Virus record (IMG/VR): IMGVR_UViG_3300009008_000048
Coordinates: 1-54,600 of that record
DNA from: a virus
DNA length: 54,600 nt
Strand: one strand, 5' to 3'
Below are positions 1 through 8,429 of this stretch, piece after piece. Each line of letters starts with the position of its first letter. Positions within the stretch are counted from its first letter, which is position 1. A program made the position numbers and the translations under genes. The notes beneath the pieces are model-generated. The model was given only the letters and a program-made list of their open reading frames with translations, made no database searches and had not been told where the DNA came from.

Positions 1-233
1 ACTGTATTATTAACTTCTGTTTGAAGATTACCATCTCCATCTACTATTACCCTATCATCTGTTGTAGCATTCTTTATTTCAACAGCACCTATCTCTATAT
101 CTCCTACTTCTAAGGTAGCGGCAACTTTTAGCTTACCATTATCATCTATACCCAAAGACTGCCAACGATTATTAGTATCATCGTAGCCAAACATGCCCAT
201 TGATTTCATGTTTACTGACTTTGGTGTTGCCAT
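1..233 (-). CDS. Hypothetical virion-associated protein, C-terminus cut by window edge
   Basis: The reading frame starts at an ATG at 233 (MATPKSVNMKSMG...) and stays open for 77 codons to base 1, so the end of the protein is missing. The visible part is polar and beta-rich, with GDIEIGAVEIKNA-like repeats of charged and aliphatic residues, typical of small phage tail or baseplate accessory proteins. The stop of the next gene downstream of its start lies only one base away, so it belongs to the leftward late operon. Function is not recognised. Confidence 0.6.
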   Translation of the reverse strand, partial: MATPKSVNMKSMGMFGYDDTNNRWQSLGIDDNGKLKVAATLEVGDIEIGAVEIKNATTDDRVIVDGDGNLQTEVNNT

Positions 234-234
234 A

Positions 235-681
235 TTATTGTATTAAAGCTACTACTGATAAAGTACCCTTATTAGTATCCACACCAGTTTCATATGCTGC
301 TACTCTTATTTTTTTATAGCAAATTCTACCATCTGCTGTACCCGCCGCACTGTTATTTACTTGAAAGAAAGCATGATATTCTGTTGCTGCTGCTGCACCT
401 ACTATATCGAAGTCTACTACTTGTGTTGTTGCTGTACCTGTACTATGTGTTGTTACACCTATTTGGTTCCAAGCAAAACCATCATACGCTTCAACTTCTA
501 TTGTTGCTGTATTGTTAGTTTCCGCTGTACCAGTAGTATACGTACATGAAAGCATTAGTTGGTCTGCATTAGCTGTATTTAACTGAGTACGGTCTGCTGC
601 TGCCTCTGTTGCAGTTGCAGTACTTTCTAATGTTGTTGCATCAAGTAACTTTGTACTTTGAACTGTTTTTGTTATTGACAT
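235..681 (-). CDS. Hypothetical beta-rich structural protein (148 aa)
   Basis: A 148-residue protein rich in Thr, Ala and Val with alternating hydrophobic pattern (for example QVVDFDIVG and TIEVEAYDG), as in phage virion decoration or tail proteins. There is no signal peptide or membrane segment. It is preceded by an A-rich leader (AAAAAAATATG) without a clear Shine-Dalgarno site, which is the norm for this operon. It resembles in style, though not clearly in sequence, the 100-aa and 144-aa proteins at 1205 and 1867. No family is recognised; virion role is inferred from position and composition. Confidence 0.7.
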   Translation of the reverse strand: MSITKTVQSTKLLDATTLESTATATEAAADRTQLNTANADQLMLSCTYTTGTAETNNTATIEVEAYDGFAWNQIGVTTHSTGTATTQVVDFDIVGAAAATEYHAFFQVNNSAAGTADGRICYKKIRVAAYETGVDTNKGTLSVVALIQ

Positions 682-697
682 ATTTTTTTATAATTAT

Positions 698-997
698 TTA
701 AACTACTTCTTTTATTAAAAAATCTGCTATTTCTCTATTTATATTAGTATTACCTTTACTATTATAAATACGTTTGTTATTTTCTGCTACTCTCCCTATT
801 ATGTTAGTTCTTTGATTATCCATCTTTTGTAGCTTTTTTAAAAGCCACATTCCGCTACCTATATACTGATTTTCTACATTTAATATATCAAAGCTTCTTG
901 TGACCTTAAAGGGACTACGTCTTACTACTTTTTTTGTTCCATCTAGTTGTTTAACAAACTCTAGGAACTTATCATACTTTTTTAATTTATTTTTCAT
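698..997 (-). CDS. Hypothetical small basic protein (99 aa)
   Basis: A 99-residue Lys/Arg/Asn-rich protein starting MKNKLKKYDKF. It has a central VRRSPFKVTRSFDI segment and no membrane segment or obvious motif. Its start overlaps the end of the 70-aa gene upstream by 11 bases, suggesting translational coupling within the late operon. Function is unknown; the charge would allow nucleic-acid or capsid contact, but nothing more can be said. Confidence 0.6.
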   Translation of the reverse strand: MKNKLKKYDKFLEFVKQLDGTKKVVRRSPFKVTRSFDILNVENQYIGSGMWLLKKLQKMDNQRTNIIGRVAENNKRIYNSKGNTNINREIADFLIKEVV

Positions 998-1199
998 CTA
1001 ATAATAATTTAACTATTTCTAATTTACCTCTTAAATAAGCTTTTTCGTTATCGCTTATATTACTATTTAACTGTATTTTTAAACTATCTCTAAGTGCTTC
1101 TATGCGTTTTCTAGGTAAAGTTTTGGTATATATCCTAAGTATTCTCCACTTAGGTTGTAACCAAAACTTTTTTCTTATTTTTATAAATATTTTTAACAT
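987..1199 (-). CDS. Hypothetical small basic protein (70 aa)
   Basis: A 70-residue protein with a strongly basic N-terminal half (MLKIFIKIRKKFWLQPKWR) and a helical C-terminal half (EKAYLRGKLEIVKLLLDEK). It lies between a beta-rich gene and the 99-aa basic gene and overlaps the latter by 11 bases. No family is recognised. Confidence 0.55.
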   Translation of the reverse strand: MLKIFIKIRKKFWLQPKWRILRIYTKTLPRKRIEALRDSLKIQLNSNISDNEKAYLRGKLEIVKLLLDEK

Positions 1200-1204
1200 A
1201 CATA

Positions 1205-1507
1205 TTATCCTCTTCTTAATCCTAAAATAACTTTAAATTCTTCATCTGCTGAAGCATTATCTATTTTAATAGTCCAATTACCACCACTTGGAATTGAAAT
1301 ATCCACATCATTTAATGTTGATTGATTATCTATAGAATTGTAAATAACGTTATCATCATCATCTTCGATACTAAAATCATAAGTAGTACTACTTGTAGTA
1401 GGTTTAACTACTACTTGTAATAAAATAGAGTTATTAGTAATTACTAATTGCTCTGCGCTACCTGTTACAGTAGTCATTGTAAATGGTTGTCTATCTATTA
1501 AAATCAT
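1205..1507 (-). CDS. Hypothetical beta-rich virion protein (100 aa)
   Basis: A 100-residue protein with alternating hydrophobic strands (SILLQVVVKPTTSSTTYDFSI) and an acidic DDDDNVIY turn, consistent with a small beta-sandwich virion protein. Its start codon overlaps the stop of the upstream 99-aa gene by one base (TAATG-type coupling). Together with that gene it mirrors the pair at 1867-2546: a short NGK-containing protein followed by a beta-rich protein, suggesting an old two-gene duplication. Confidence 0.65.
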   Translation of the reverse strand: MILIDRQPFTMTTVTGSAEQLVITNNSILLQVVVKPTTSSTTYDFSIEDDDDNVIYNSIDNQSTLNDVDISIPSGGNWTIKIDNASADEEFKVILGLRRG

Positions 1508-1806
1508 TATTTTTCACTTAGAAAGGCCTCGTTTTTTTCTATTTCTATTGCTACATCTTTCTCTGTTTCAACTTCTTTTTCAACTTCTTTTTCAACTTCT
1601 TTTGTAGATGTTATACCTGCTGTTATTTTTTGTTCTGTTTCTAACGCTTTTGCATTTTGCATTATAACTTCCTTTTCCCACATACCCACTTTTGATAAAA
1701 TATGAGCTCCTAATTCTCTGGTTACCTCAAACTCACCTTCTGGTACGGTATATTCCTTACCATTATAGGTTATATTAAATACTTTGTCTTTGTTTAATAA
1801 AATCAT
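1507..1806 (-). CDS. NGK-motif small protein with charged repeat tail (99 aa)
   Basis: The first 40 residues (MILLNKDKVFNITYNGKEY then VPEGEFEVT) resemble the start of the 79-aa protein at 2307 (MIIINNGKELEMMFNGKTY). The tail is a Glu/Lys/Val repeat (KEVEKEVEKEVETEKD) likely to form an extended or coiled helix. Phages often carry such small charged proteins beside capsid genes, but no named family fits. It is probably a paralogue of the 2307 gene. It is coupled by a 1-base overlap to the next gene. Confidence 0.65.
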   Translation of the reverse strand: MILLNKDKVFNITYNGKEYTVPEGEFEVTRELGAHILSKVGMWEKEVIMQNAKALETEQKITAGITSTKEVEKEVEKEVETEKDVAIEIEKNEAFLSEK

Positions 1807-1835
1807 ACTATTTTTTTTAAATTAATTATTTAAAC

Positions 1836-1855
1836 CCCCTCCCCGAAGAGAGGGG
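1836..1855 (-). terminator. UUCG-capped hairpin in late operon
   Basis: On the minus strand an 8-bp stem (CCCCTCTC with GGGAGGGG, one G-U pair) is capped by a TTCG tetraloop and followed by GTTTAAAT. It sits just after the stop of the 144-aa gene. The U-tract is short, so it may be a partial terminator or an mRNA 3'-end stabiliser rather than a full stop. Confidence 0.5.
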
Positions 1856-1866
1856 ATATAAGTTAT

Positions 1867-2301
1867 TTATTGAGCTTCTATTACGTGAATGTAAACTTTA
1901 CCTACTAAATCACTAGCAGCTTCTACTAGTATCTTCATAGTAACATAATCATTAGTTCCATCTTTACCATCCCATACCCATGCTTTACCTTCACCATTAG
2001 TACCATTGTCTGTACTATTTAATGAATCGAATATACCTGTGCTATTTAAATCAATACCATCAAATATATCATCACCTGTAGAAGTAGAATCAGCTACTAT
2101 ATCTAAATCACCTACTGCTGTAGCTGTGCCACCTGCAGTTGTTAGTCTTACAATAACTCTATCTATAATAAGATCGTTAGTATAAGGATTTTGTGCAGCT
2201 AATGCAATACTGTCTGCAGCACCTGCTGTTAGATCATAGCTTAACCATGTACCTAAGTCTTGTAATAGACTATCTGTGTCTATATTTCTTTTTTTAATCA
2301 T
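1867..2301 (-). CDS. Hypothetical beta-rich virion protein (144 aa)
   Basis: A 144-residue protein with an N-terminal basic patch (MIKKRNIDTDSLL) and a long Thr/Ala/Asp/Gly-rich body of predicted beta strands (DLIIDRVIVRLTTAGG, YVTMKILVEAASDLVGKVY). The composition is that of a phage head-decoration or tail protein. It lies two genes downstream of the glycosyltransferase and is followed by a hairpin. No enzymatic motif is visible. Confidence 0.7.
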   Translation of the reverse strand: MIKKRNIDTDSLLQDLGTWLSYDLTAGAADSIALAAQNPYTNDLIIDRVIVRLTTAGGTATAVGDLDIVADSTSTGDDIFDGIDLNSTGIFDSLNSTDNGTNGEGKAWVWDGKDGTNDYVTMKILVEAASDLVGKVYIHVIEAQ

Positions 2302-2306
2302 ATTTC

Positions 2307-2546
2307 TTATTTTTTACCTTTATTAAATAATTTCTTTTTAACTTCTTTTACTACTTCCTTTTTTTCTTTTTTAACTTCTTTTTTAACCTTTTTTACTCCT
2401 TTAGAAATATCTAATCCTTGTGCTCTTGCCGCTTCTACAAAATGTATTGCAGCATCATCGCAAATATCATTATCTCCATTTTTTAGAATATATGTTTTAC
2501 CATTAAACATCATTTCTAATTCTTTTCCATTATTTATAATTATCAT
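2307..2546 (-). CDS. NGK-motif small protein with Lys-rich tail (79 aa)
   Basis: The N-terminus (MIIINNGKELEMMFNGKTY) matches the pattern of the 99-aa protein at 1507. The C-terminal third is a lysine-rich repeat (KKVKKEVKKEKKEVVKEVKKK), opposite in charge balance to the Glu-rich tail of its paralogue. No known domain. Close spacing (5 bases) to the following beta-rich gene suggests joint expression. Confidence 0.65.
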   Translation of the reverse strand: MIIINNGKELEMMFNGKTYILKNGDNDICDDAAIHFVEAARAQGLDISKGVKKVKKEVKKEKKEVVKEVKKKLFNKGKK

Positions 2547-2579
2547 ATTTTTTTATTATTAATTAACCATATTTATAGT

Positions 2580-3236
2580 TTACCCCTCGACCTTTGTTTT
2601 TGAGGATACTTGGTTTTTAATTATCTCTAATATATCTAATAAATTAACTGTTTTATAATGTGAACATATATAATCCCAGTGCGTCCATACCTCAAATCCT
2701 TTTTTATTAGCTTTCTCACAAAAGTATAAATCACTTCCTTTGCCCCTAGTACCATCTTCGTTCCACTCACTTTCAAATGGTGCTTTCATAGCTTCTAATA
2801 CTTGCCTTTTTATTATTATACACCCAGTACCACCTGTATATATTCTTTGTAATTTTTCTCCTTTATACTTAGCCCCTTTAAAATTATCACCCTCTTTGTT
2901 ATATACTGCAAAATAAATAGGTGGGTTCATCTCTTTTTGTATTATAGGGGTAGGACATACCATTACATCTTTATTTAAATCTAATAGTTCTAATGGATTT
3001 CTGTTTGGTGGGTTATCTTCATCTATCATAATAAGATAATCCCAATTTGACTCTAAAAACTTTTTAACAATATTATTTCTATTATTATCTACCATTATAC
3101 GCTGAGAAGTACCAAATATAATATTATATTTATCACTTTGCATATTTACCATTTGAACTATACTTTTCATTGTTTGTGAATGTACGGTTCCAGTAGTTAA
3201 TACAACTACATTTACATCTAATTTATTATTTGTCAT
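2580..3236 (-). CDS. Glycosyltransferase-like protein (GT-A/GT2 type)
   Basis: A 218-residue protein with the hallmarks of a GT-A glycosyltransferase: an N-terminal beta strand (VNVVVLTTGTVHS), a metal-binding acidic motif after a hydrophobic strand (LIMIDEDNPP), a YTGGTGCIIIKR turn, and a C-terminal DLYFCEKANKKGF / WTHWDYICSHYKT segment typical of phage-encoded family 2 enzymes. No membrane segment is present, so it is probably cytoplasmic. The gene directly follows the capsid gene, and a paralogue of equal length lies at 53514. It could glycosylate capsid or tail proteins, host surface glycans, or modified DNA bases; the sequence does not decide. Confidence 0.75.
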   Translation of the reverse strand: MTNNKLDVNVVVLTTGTVHSQTMKSIVQMVNMQSDKYNIIFGTSQRIMVDNNRNNIVKKFLESNWDYLIMIDEDNPPNRNPLELLDLNKDVMVCPTPIIQKEMNPPIYFAVYNKEGDNFKGAKYKGEKLQRIYTGGTGCIIIKRQVLEAMKAPFESEWNEDGTRGKGSDLYFCEKANKKGFEVWTHWDYICSHYKTVNLLDILEIIKNQVSSKTKVEG

Positions 3237-3252
3237 AATTACATCTTTATTT

Positions 3253-3278
3253 CTACCCCCTACAAATGTAAGGAGTAG
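3253..3278 (-). terminator. Perfect 11-bp hairpin after the capsid gene
   Basis: On the minus strand an 11-bp stem (three G-U pairs) closes an ATTT loop, 15 bases after the capsid stop codon. It is followed by AAATAAAG rather than a long T-run. It probably terminates or trims the abundant capsid transcript. Confidence 0.55.
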
Positions 3279-3293
3279 CGTATAAAAATACTA

Positions 3294-5383
3294 TTATGCG
3301 ATTACATCACGTAATACTGAGTTCTTGTTTGGTGCTGAAATAGCCAAATTAGAATAATATCTTAATGTAGCATTCCAAGCAGGAGTAGTTGAACTTCTGT
3401 CTAGAATTGAACCATCTTCATTTAAGAATGAAATTGGTGCTAAATCTTCTACAGATAAAGTAGAAGGATCTATAAAATATAATTCATCGTAAGGAGCATC
3501 ATAATCAGGAACTATTGCTAATCCATTAAATTCTGTACCAGTAAATCCACCTTTAAGCTTCATGTCTGAAGTATAACGTCTATCTGGACTTAATAATTGT
3601 CCATAAGCACTATATACATCAAAACTAGTTAAAGCATATTTAGGATCACCTTTTTTCTTAGCTTCTAAGTAAGTTGTATGCAATAAAGCATCTGTTAAAC
3701 TTCTTTGAGTTGCGTTAGAACTAACATAAGATTTCCACCAGATATAAGTACTTCTTGAAATTCCTTGTAAAGTAGTTATATTTGTTGAATCATCGATTAA
3801 TCCTTTAAGACCCATCATTTCTTTGCTTTGATTAGAAACAGTAGGTACTCCAGAAGTTTTATGAGCTAGGAATAAATAATCATTATCAGCAATACCACTT
3901 TCAGTTGTTACTGTTACAGAGTCATTACCTACAATAGTAGCAATATGTGTGAATACTGCAGAAGTTTCTGTAGTAGCCTCTGAAGAAGCCATTATAGGAT
4001 CACCTACTTCTAAGTAATCAGTTACATAACGACCTACCATTGGAGTATCAGTAGTAAAACCACTTGATGGTGTGCTAGATACCATACCTATAACACCTGT
4101 TCCCACACCGTATCCTTGTCTTGATAATTGTCTTTGCATATCATTCTTAGCACCATTGTATTCTGCTTCTAAAGCATTTACTAAGAATTCTTTTGACTTC
4201 TTTGAAGCCTGTAAAGCTACATCTGTTAGAGATACTGTATGAAAGTTATATTTCATACTAATATTTCCTTGTACGTAACTTTGGTTGCCAGCTGTTGGTA
4301 AAGTAAAAGACTCTGTACCTGCAGCATGCCCTACATTTCTGCCATAATGAACAGACATGTATTTTGTTGTACTACCTTGATGAGTAGCAACGTTTTTAAG
4401 TATGTTATTATAAAGTACATTCTTTGAAAAAATTTGATCATGAACAACTTTATCATATACTCTCCAGTATATATATAATATATTTCTATATCATCTGGAC
4501 TATCCCTTCATCCTATTACTAGGAGCCGTATTATAGTCTCTGAGCCTCTCTTATTTTTTTTTCTACTTCTTTTATATTATTATTTATATCTCTTTCCCAG
4601 AATCGTAAAACTTTTATGTGCATATTTTTCAATTCCTTATCCACTTGATGGTCTTTTATTGTACCATGCGGATAATTATGCCAATAATCTCCATCTGCAT
4701 ATATAGCTATATGATGATCTGGTAGATATATATCTGACACTGTTATACCTAATAAAGGATGTTGAGGTATATACCTTACTTTTGTTTTTTTAATAATATC
4801 TTCTAATGCTATTTCTATTTTTGTTCTACTTTTACTACTTGCTACTTTTAAACAGCATGCTACACCCCCTTTTATACAGCCTTTAATAAAATTATTATAC
4901 TGTTCTTCGTCATAGTAATTTTTCATTACTAATTCTTTGTTCCATGCTTTTTGTTTATTTTTAAGCCCTTTATTCCAAGGTTTTCTACCATTGTTTAAAG
5001 TATGTCCTTTTTTAAATTGCTTACCCTTTTCCCACTGTTTGTTTTCAATGCTTTTTTTGCTTTGTAGTTTTTTTATTTTATTAGCCTTTTCTATACCATA
5101 TATTTCTTTATATGTCTTTCCTTTTCTCCAGCTTCTAAAATGTTTTTGTGAACAAAATTTACGTTTCTTATCATGTGTTTTAAATTTTTTATCACATGAT
5201 ATACATTTGTTTATTATCATAAGATTTGGTTGCAGATTGTCCAATCTTTTACGTTTTTACACTACTGTGTAGTAAAAGCTCTAAGGAGTTTCCCGCAGTT
5301 TAACGGATTTTACTTATAAATTACTCTATAAGGCGACAAGAGTTTATCGCTGCACCAGCAAGGTTAGTTGTTGATTGTGCCAT
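3294..5383 (-). CDS. Major capsid protein, interrupted by a group I intron
   Basis: The gene is in two exons. Exon 1 (5383 to about 5338) starts MAQSTTNLAGAAI after an A-rich leader. Exon 2 (about 4459 to 3294) continues YDKVVHDQIFSKNV and runs into the long open frame with KYMSVHYGRN and TLPTAGNQ. Joining at these points keeps one frame and gives about 403 residues, a usual length for an HK97-fold capsid protein. The frame from 4358 alone lacks the N-terminal arm, so an internal start at 4358 is not the true start. The scaffold gene lies immediately upstream and the portal two genes upstream, as expected. Exact splice sites are inferred from frame and core structure. Confidence 0.85.
4460..5337 (-). 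ncRNA. Self-splicing group I intron in the capsid gene
   Basis: An 878-base insertion breaks the capsid frame after 15 codons. On the minus strand it carries group I core signatures: GCGGGAAACTCC (5296-5285) near the 5' end, and GAGACTATAATACGG (4540-4526) paired as P7 with GATAGTCC (4504-4497). Between them a TCCTA/TAGGA hairpin fits P8. The segment after the 5' splice site contains AGAG that can pair with the exon end CTCT (P1). The spliced product reads INS-LYDKVV. The endonuclease stop codon overlaps the P7 strand. Splice sites may be off by a few bases. Confidence 0.85.
4531..5220 (-). CDS. Intron-encoded homing endonuclease, Vsr-like (EDxHD type)
   Basis: This is the open frame inside the capsid intron, about 229 residues from the ATG at 5220; an in-frame TTG at 5244 is a weaker start. 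The N-terminus has a CISCDKKF...KFCSQKHF zinc-finger-like pair of cysteines. The middle is Lys/Trp-rich linker (NKGLKNKQKAWNKE). The C-terminal domain matches the Vsr/EDxHD nuclease pattern: KTKIEIALEDII, IYLPDHHIAIYADGDYWHN and KVLRFWERDI. The family is known from phage intron enzymes such as I-Bth0305I. It would cleave intron-less capsid genes and spread the intron. Confidence 0.82.
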   Translation of the reverse strand: MIINKCISCDKKFKTHDKKRKFCSQKHFRSWRKGKTYKEIYGIEKANKIKKLQSKKSIENKQWEKGKQFKKGHTLNNGRKPWNKGLKNKQKAWNKELVMKNYYDEEQYNNFIKGCIKGGVACCLKVASSKSRTKIEIALEDIIKKTKVRYIPQHPLLGITVSDIYLPDHHIAIYADGDYWHNYPHGTIKDHQVDKELKNMHIKVLRFWERDINNNIKEVEKKIREAQRL

Positions 5384-5395
5384 TTTGTTTGCTTG

Positions 5396-6148
5396 TTAAA
5401 TATCTTGCCCTATATTATTCATAGCTTCTTCTACTGCTTGTCTTGTTTCCATGTCATTTTTAGGAATAGTTTCAGCAGGTTCGTGTTGAGCAGGCGCACT
5501 AGATGGCTGCTCTACATTATCTACTGTCTTTTTTCCCGCTAACGCTTGTTTAACTTCGTAATCAATAATTTCTTTTTGATTCATAGCAGAAAAAGCTTCT
5601 TTTGGGGTAAGATATAATTTATTAGACTGCTTCTGCCATTCTAGAACTTTATTGTCATCGTATTTAAGATTTCCATCTTCGCCGTTATATTTTTCAGATA
5701 ACTCTTTAATCTCATTTTGAATAAGAGTACTTCTTTCTTGTTCTATTTTTTCTTGTTTTGATTTTTCGTCTCTTTCATTTAAGATTTGAATTAATCTATC
5801 TTCATCTAAACCATATGTTTCTTGTAATTGTTCTTCTTCTTCAGGTACAAATACATTTTTCATACGATCCATAACGTCTTGAGATTCTTCTAAACGTTGT
5901 TCTAATTGCGCAACCTTTTCTGCATTTTGCTTTTTAGAATCACGTTCTTGAGCTAATGCTTTATTAAGATTACCAATTTGTTCTTCTAGTTTGGTAGAAT
6001 CTACACTTTTAGTTACCTCTGGTTGACTTTCAACTTTTGGTTCCTCAGTTTTTACAGCCTGCGCTGATTCGTCTTCTACTGAATTTGTTGGAGGAGTTTC
6101 AACTGCCTCAGTTGGCTCTTTTACTTCCTCATTGTTGTTTGTGTCCAT
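5396..6148 (-). CDS. Capsid scaffolding protein
   Basis: A 250-residue acidic protein with a disordered Glu/Pro/Thr-rich N-terminus (EVKEPTEAVETPP), a central coiled coil (about residues 55-145, LEEQIGNLNKALAQER, VAQLEQRLEE) and a helical C-terminus. This is the standard composition of phage scaffolds. Position between portal and capsid genes, directly upstream of the capsid start, supports the role. It is expected to act inside the procapsid and be lost on maturation. No protease motif is visible. Confidence 0.8.
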   Translation of the reverse strand: MDTNNNEEVKEPTEAVETPPTNSVEDESAQAVKTEEPKVESQPEVTKSVDSTKLEEQIGNLNKALAQERDSKKQNAEKVAQLEQRLEESQDVMDRMKNVFVPEEEEQLQETYGLDEDRLIQILNERDEKSKQEKIEQERSTLIQNEIKELSEKYNGEDGNLKYDDNKVLEWQKQSNKLYLTPKEAFSAMNQKEIIDYEVKQALAGKKTVDNVEQPSSAPAQHEPAETIPKNDMETRQAVEEAMNNIGQDI

Positions 6149-6186
6149 ACTTTTTTTATGTTAATTATTTAACGAGATTTTGATAA

Positions 6187-6205
6187 CCCAGACACCGAAA
6201 CTGGG
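6187..6205 (-). terminator. Weak hairpin between 120-aa gene and scaffold gene
   Basis: A CCCAG/CTGGG 5-bp stem with a 9-base loop, followed on the minus strand by TTATCAAAAT. It lies in the 63-base gap between two late genes. It could be a partial terminator or an mRNA processing site; the signal is weak. Confidence 0.3.
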
Positions 6206-6211
6206 ATATAA

Positions 6212-6574
6212 TTATTTATCTTTAAATCTAAAAGGTGTTTTTCTTAGTCTAGTTTCTCCAAATCCACTTCCAGTTTGGTTATCATATTTTTTTAACTGAG
6301 ATATAAGATATTCTTTAACACCTTTATAATCACCTTTATCTACTAATTTTTTAATTGCACTTTCTGCTTTTTTAACATTGTTACCATACATATTTAATGG
6401 TAAATAATCCATAGATTTATTAACTGCTTGTTTTCTACTTTTTTTTAATGCCTTTTTTGATTTTCTAGCACCGCTATAAGCCTTAACCATTTTTACAGGA
6501 GAAGCAAACTCTCCGCTTTTAGTATATAGGCGTTTTTTTATACTATCTAAAAAACTTTTTTTATTAATTGCCAT
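6212..6574 (-). CDS. Hypothetical small basic protein (120 aa)
   Basis: A 120-residue Lys-rich protein (KAYSGARKSKKALKKSRKQ) with a helical C-terminal half and a conserved-looking GSGFGETRLRKTPFRFKDK end. It lies between portal and scaffold genes, where many phages encode a minor head protein. No motif gives a function. Internal head location is only inferred from gene order and charge. Confidence 0.65.
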   Translation of the reverse strand: MAINKKSFLDSIKKRLYTKSGEFASPVKMVKAYSGARKSKKALKKSRKQAVNKSMDYLPLNMYGNNVKKAESAIKKLVDKGDYKGVKEYLISQLKKYDNQTGSGFGETRLRKTPFRFKDK

Positions 6575-6590
6575 AATTTTATTGATTATT

Positions 6591-8429
6591 TTATTGATTA
6601 AATTGTTCTTCCTCTTTTATATGTTCATCAAATATATCTTGATGTTGTTGGTATGCATCTTGGTTTTCTTGTATAAATGCTAAATGTAATTGAGTATGTT
6701 CAGGACTCCATAAAGCTTGTGGTGTAGGAGGTACTGGTTGGCCTGCTGCCATTTGCATATTTTCTTGGTCTGCTAAATCTGCTGTATCTTCTGGACCTTC
6801 ACCAGAACTTCTATGTGATTCCTTTTGTTTTGTCATTTCCTGTTTAAACTCTTCTTCTTTACGTTGTTTCATTCTTTCTACAATATCACCTATATTAGAT
6901 ATGTTTAATTTTTCTAATATTGTTTGTGGGTCTATTAAACCACCTTCTGCTAATTGGAATAACCTTTCCATTTTAGCTATTTCACTATAAGCAATTTCTG
7001 GTACTATAACCACTTTAACCTTACCTGCTTTAATAGGTAGTGTATCATCTGGTATGTTTTTAGCATTAGCACCTATATATTTAATTTTTTCGTTATCTTG
7101 TATTACAGTTTCTGAAACAATATTATAATCTTCTATAACCTCTAATATAAACCCACCTATGTCTTCTAACATAAATTCTAAGTTTTCCACTGGCTCAGCT
7201 ACAGAAAATGCATCTGCACCTTGTAAAGCTTCTATAGCCCTACCAGACTGTAAAGATCCAGGTGTTCTACCCAGTGATGCTTCTCTCATACCACCTAACT
7301 CTTCAACCCATCTTTCTAGGTTAGCCATATAAGTAAATGGGCTAGATGGTAATGGTTGTAGATTCATTTGTGTTGGTGGCATATTACCTTTATAGTATAT
7401 CTTTTCAGCGCCTTTATCTGTTATAGAACTTACTTCAACACCCTGCTTAATAAGGTATTTACCAGCCAACATCCTTTGTATATAAGATTCTACTTGTGAA
7501 ACTGTTTTATCTAAAGATTTATTAAGTGATATTAAATTTTTTATCCAAGGTTCTCCATATATAGAACCAGGACTTCTTTCTAGTGTATAAACAAAGAAAG
7601 GATAACGCTTATAGTCTTTATCTGAAACTTTTAATACCTGATCACCTGCAGTAGTTATTACTTTTATTTTAGTTTGCCCATTCTCTGCCCATTTCATCCA
7701 AAATTCCTTTACTATAATAGTTTCTAGGTCTTCTGAGTTTGCGTTGCCACCTTTTTGGTACTTTTCTTGTTCTAATATTTCTGCATACTCTAATGCAGCA
7801 TCTTTATTATCTGCTTTTATATTTTTAATACCATACTTTTCCTTTACAGAACTAATAGGCTTTTTAAAAGTTTTAATAATAAACCTACAATCCTGCACAT
7901 TATGTGCTATAGGGTCAAATACTACATCAAATGTATCATCTACCCAGAAGTCTAATTGTTGTTTACCATTTTTATTAATAACTCCACCCTCTATAATACC
8001 TATAGAAAACTTCATTGAGTTTACTATTTGGTCTGTTAATTTTTGTGGGAATTTTTGATCTTCATAAATACTGCTAATAACTTTATTTTTTTGTTTAGCA
8101 GCTGTTATTGCCTCATCACTAACATCATCTGGTTGTACTTCAAAACGTGGTTGGTTTCTTTTAATAAAATTCTTTACACCTCTAATTTGAGATTTAATCT
8201 TATTAACAGTACGTCTAACTTCTCCGTCACTAACAGGTAATGTTTGTACCTTGTTAAGTGTTTTATTATAAACAACCCAATGTTCGCCTCTTGCAAACCT
8301 TTCATTTATGTACCAATCTCTGTGTTGTTTTAAATAAGTACGTGAAGTTTCATCAAATAATTGATCAATGAATTTGGCAACACCTTTACTTTTAGTATCA
8401 ATGTTTCCTTTAAGATTCTTTAGATTCAT
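6591..8429 (-). CDS. Portal protein
   Basis: A 612-residue protein with the layout of podovirus portals: an N-terminal helical region (FDETSRTYLKQHRDWYINE), NKIKSQIRGVKNFIKRNQPRFEVQP, a DDTFDVVFDP segment, the YPFFVYTLERSPGSIYGEPW region followed by a long helix (LNKSLDKTVSQVESY), and an acidic Gln-rich C-terminal tail likely to sit in the channel. It would form the dodecameric ring for DNA entry and tail attachment. The tail is His/Gln-rich (HTQLHLAFIQENQDAYQQH). Gene order TerL, portal, scaffold, capsid is canonical, apart from inserted chaperonin genes. Confidence 0.88.
   Translation of the reverse strand: MNLKNLKGNIDTKSKGVAKFIDQLFDETSRTYLKQHRDWYINERFARGEHWVVYNKTLNKVQTLPVSDGEVRRTVNKIKSQIRGVKNFIKRNQPRFEVQPDDVSDEAITAAKQKNKVISSIYEDQKFPQKLTDQIVNSMKFSIGIIEGGVINKNGKQQLDFWVDDTFDVVFDPIAHNVQDCRFIIKTFKKPISSVKEKYGIKNIKADNKDAALEYAEILEQEKYQKGGNANSEDLETIIVKEFWMKWAENGQTKIKVITTAGDQVLKVSDKDYKRYPFFVYTLERSPGSIYGEPWIKNLISLNKSLDKTVSQVESYIQRMLAGKYLIKQGVEVSSITDKGAEKIYYKGNMPPTQMNLQPLPSSPFTYMANLERWVEELGGMREASLGRTPGSLQSGRAIEALQGADAFSVAEPVENLEFMLEDIGGFILEVIEDYNIVSETVIQDNEKIKYIGANAKNIPDDTLPIKAGKVKVVIVPEIAYSEIAKMERLFQLAEGGLIDPQTILEKLNISNIGDIVERMKQRKEEEFKQEMTKQKESHRSSGEGPEDTADLADQENMQMAAGQPVPPTPQALWSPEHTQLHLAFIQENQDAYQQHQDIFDEHIKEEEQFNQ

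Noticed and set aside
294-549. Overlapping plus-strand frames rich in Leu, Cys and Tyr
   Set aside because: Low-complexity antisense shadow of the beta-rich gene at 235-681; the minus-strand protein reads as a normal protein.
3294-4358. Capsid protein starting at the internal ATG
   Set aside because: The frame upstream stays open and reads as capsid N-terminal sequence back to the intron border, and exon 1 supplies the true start.
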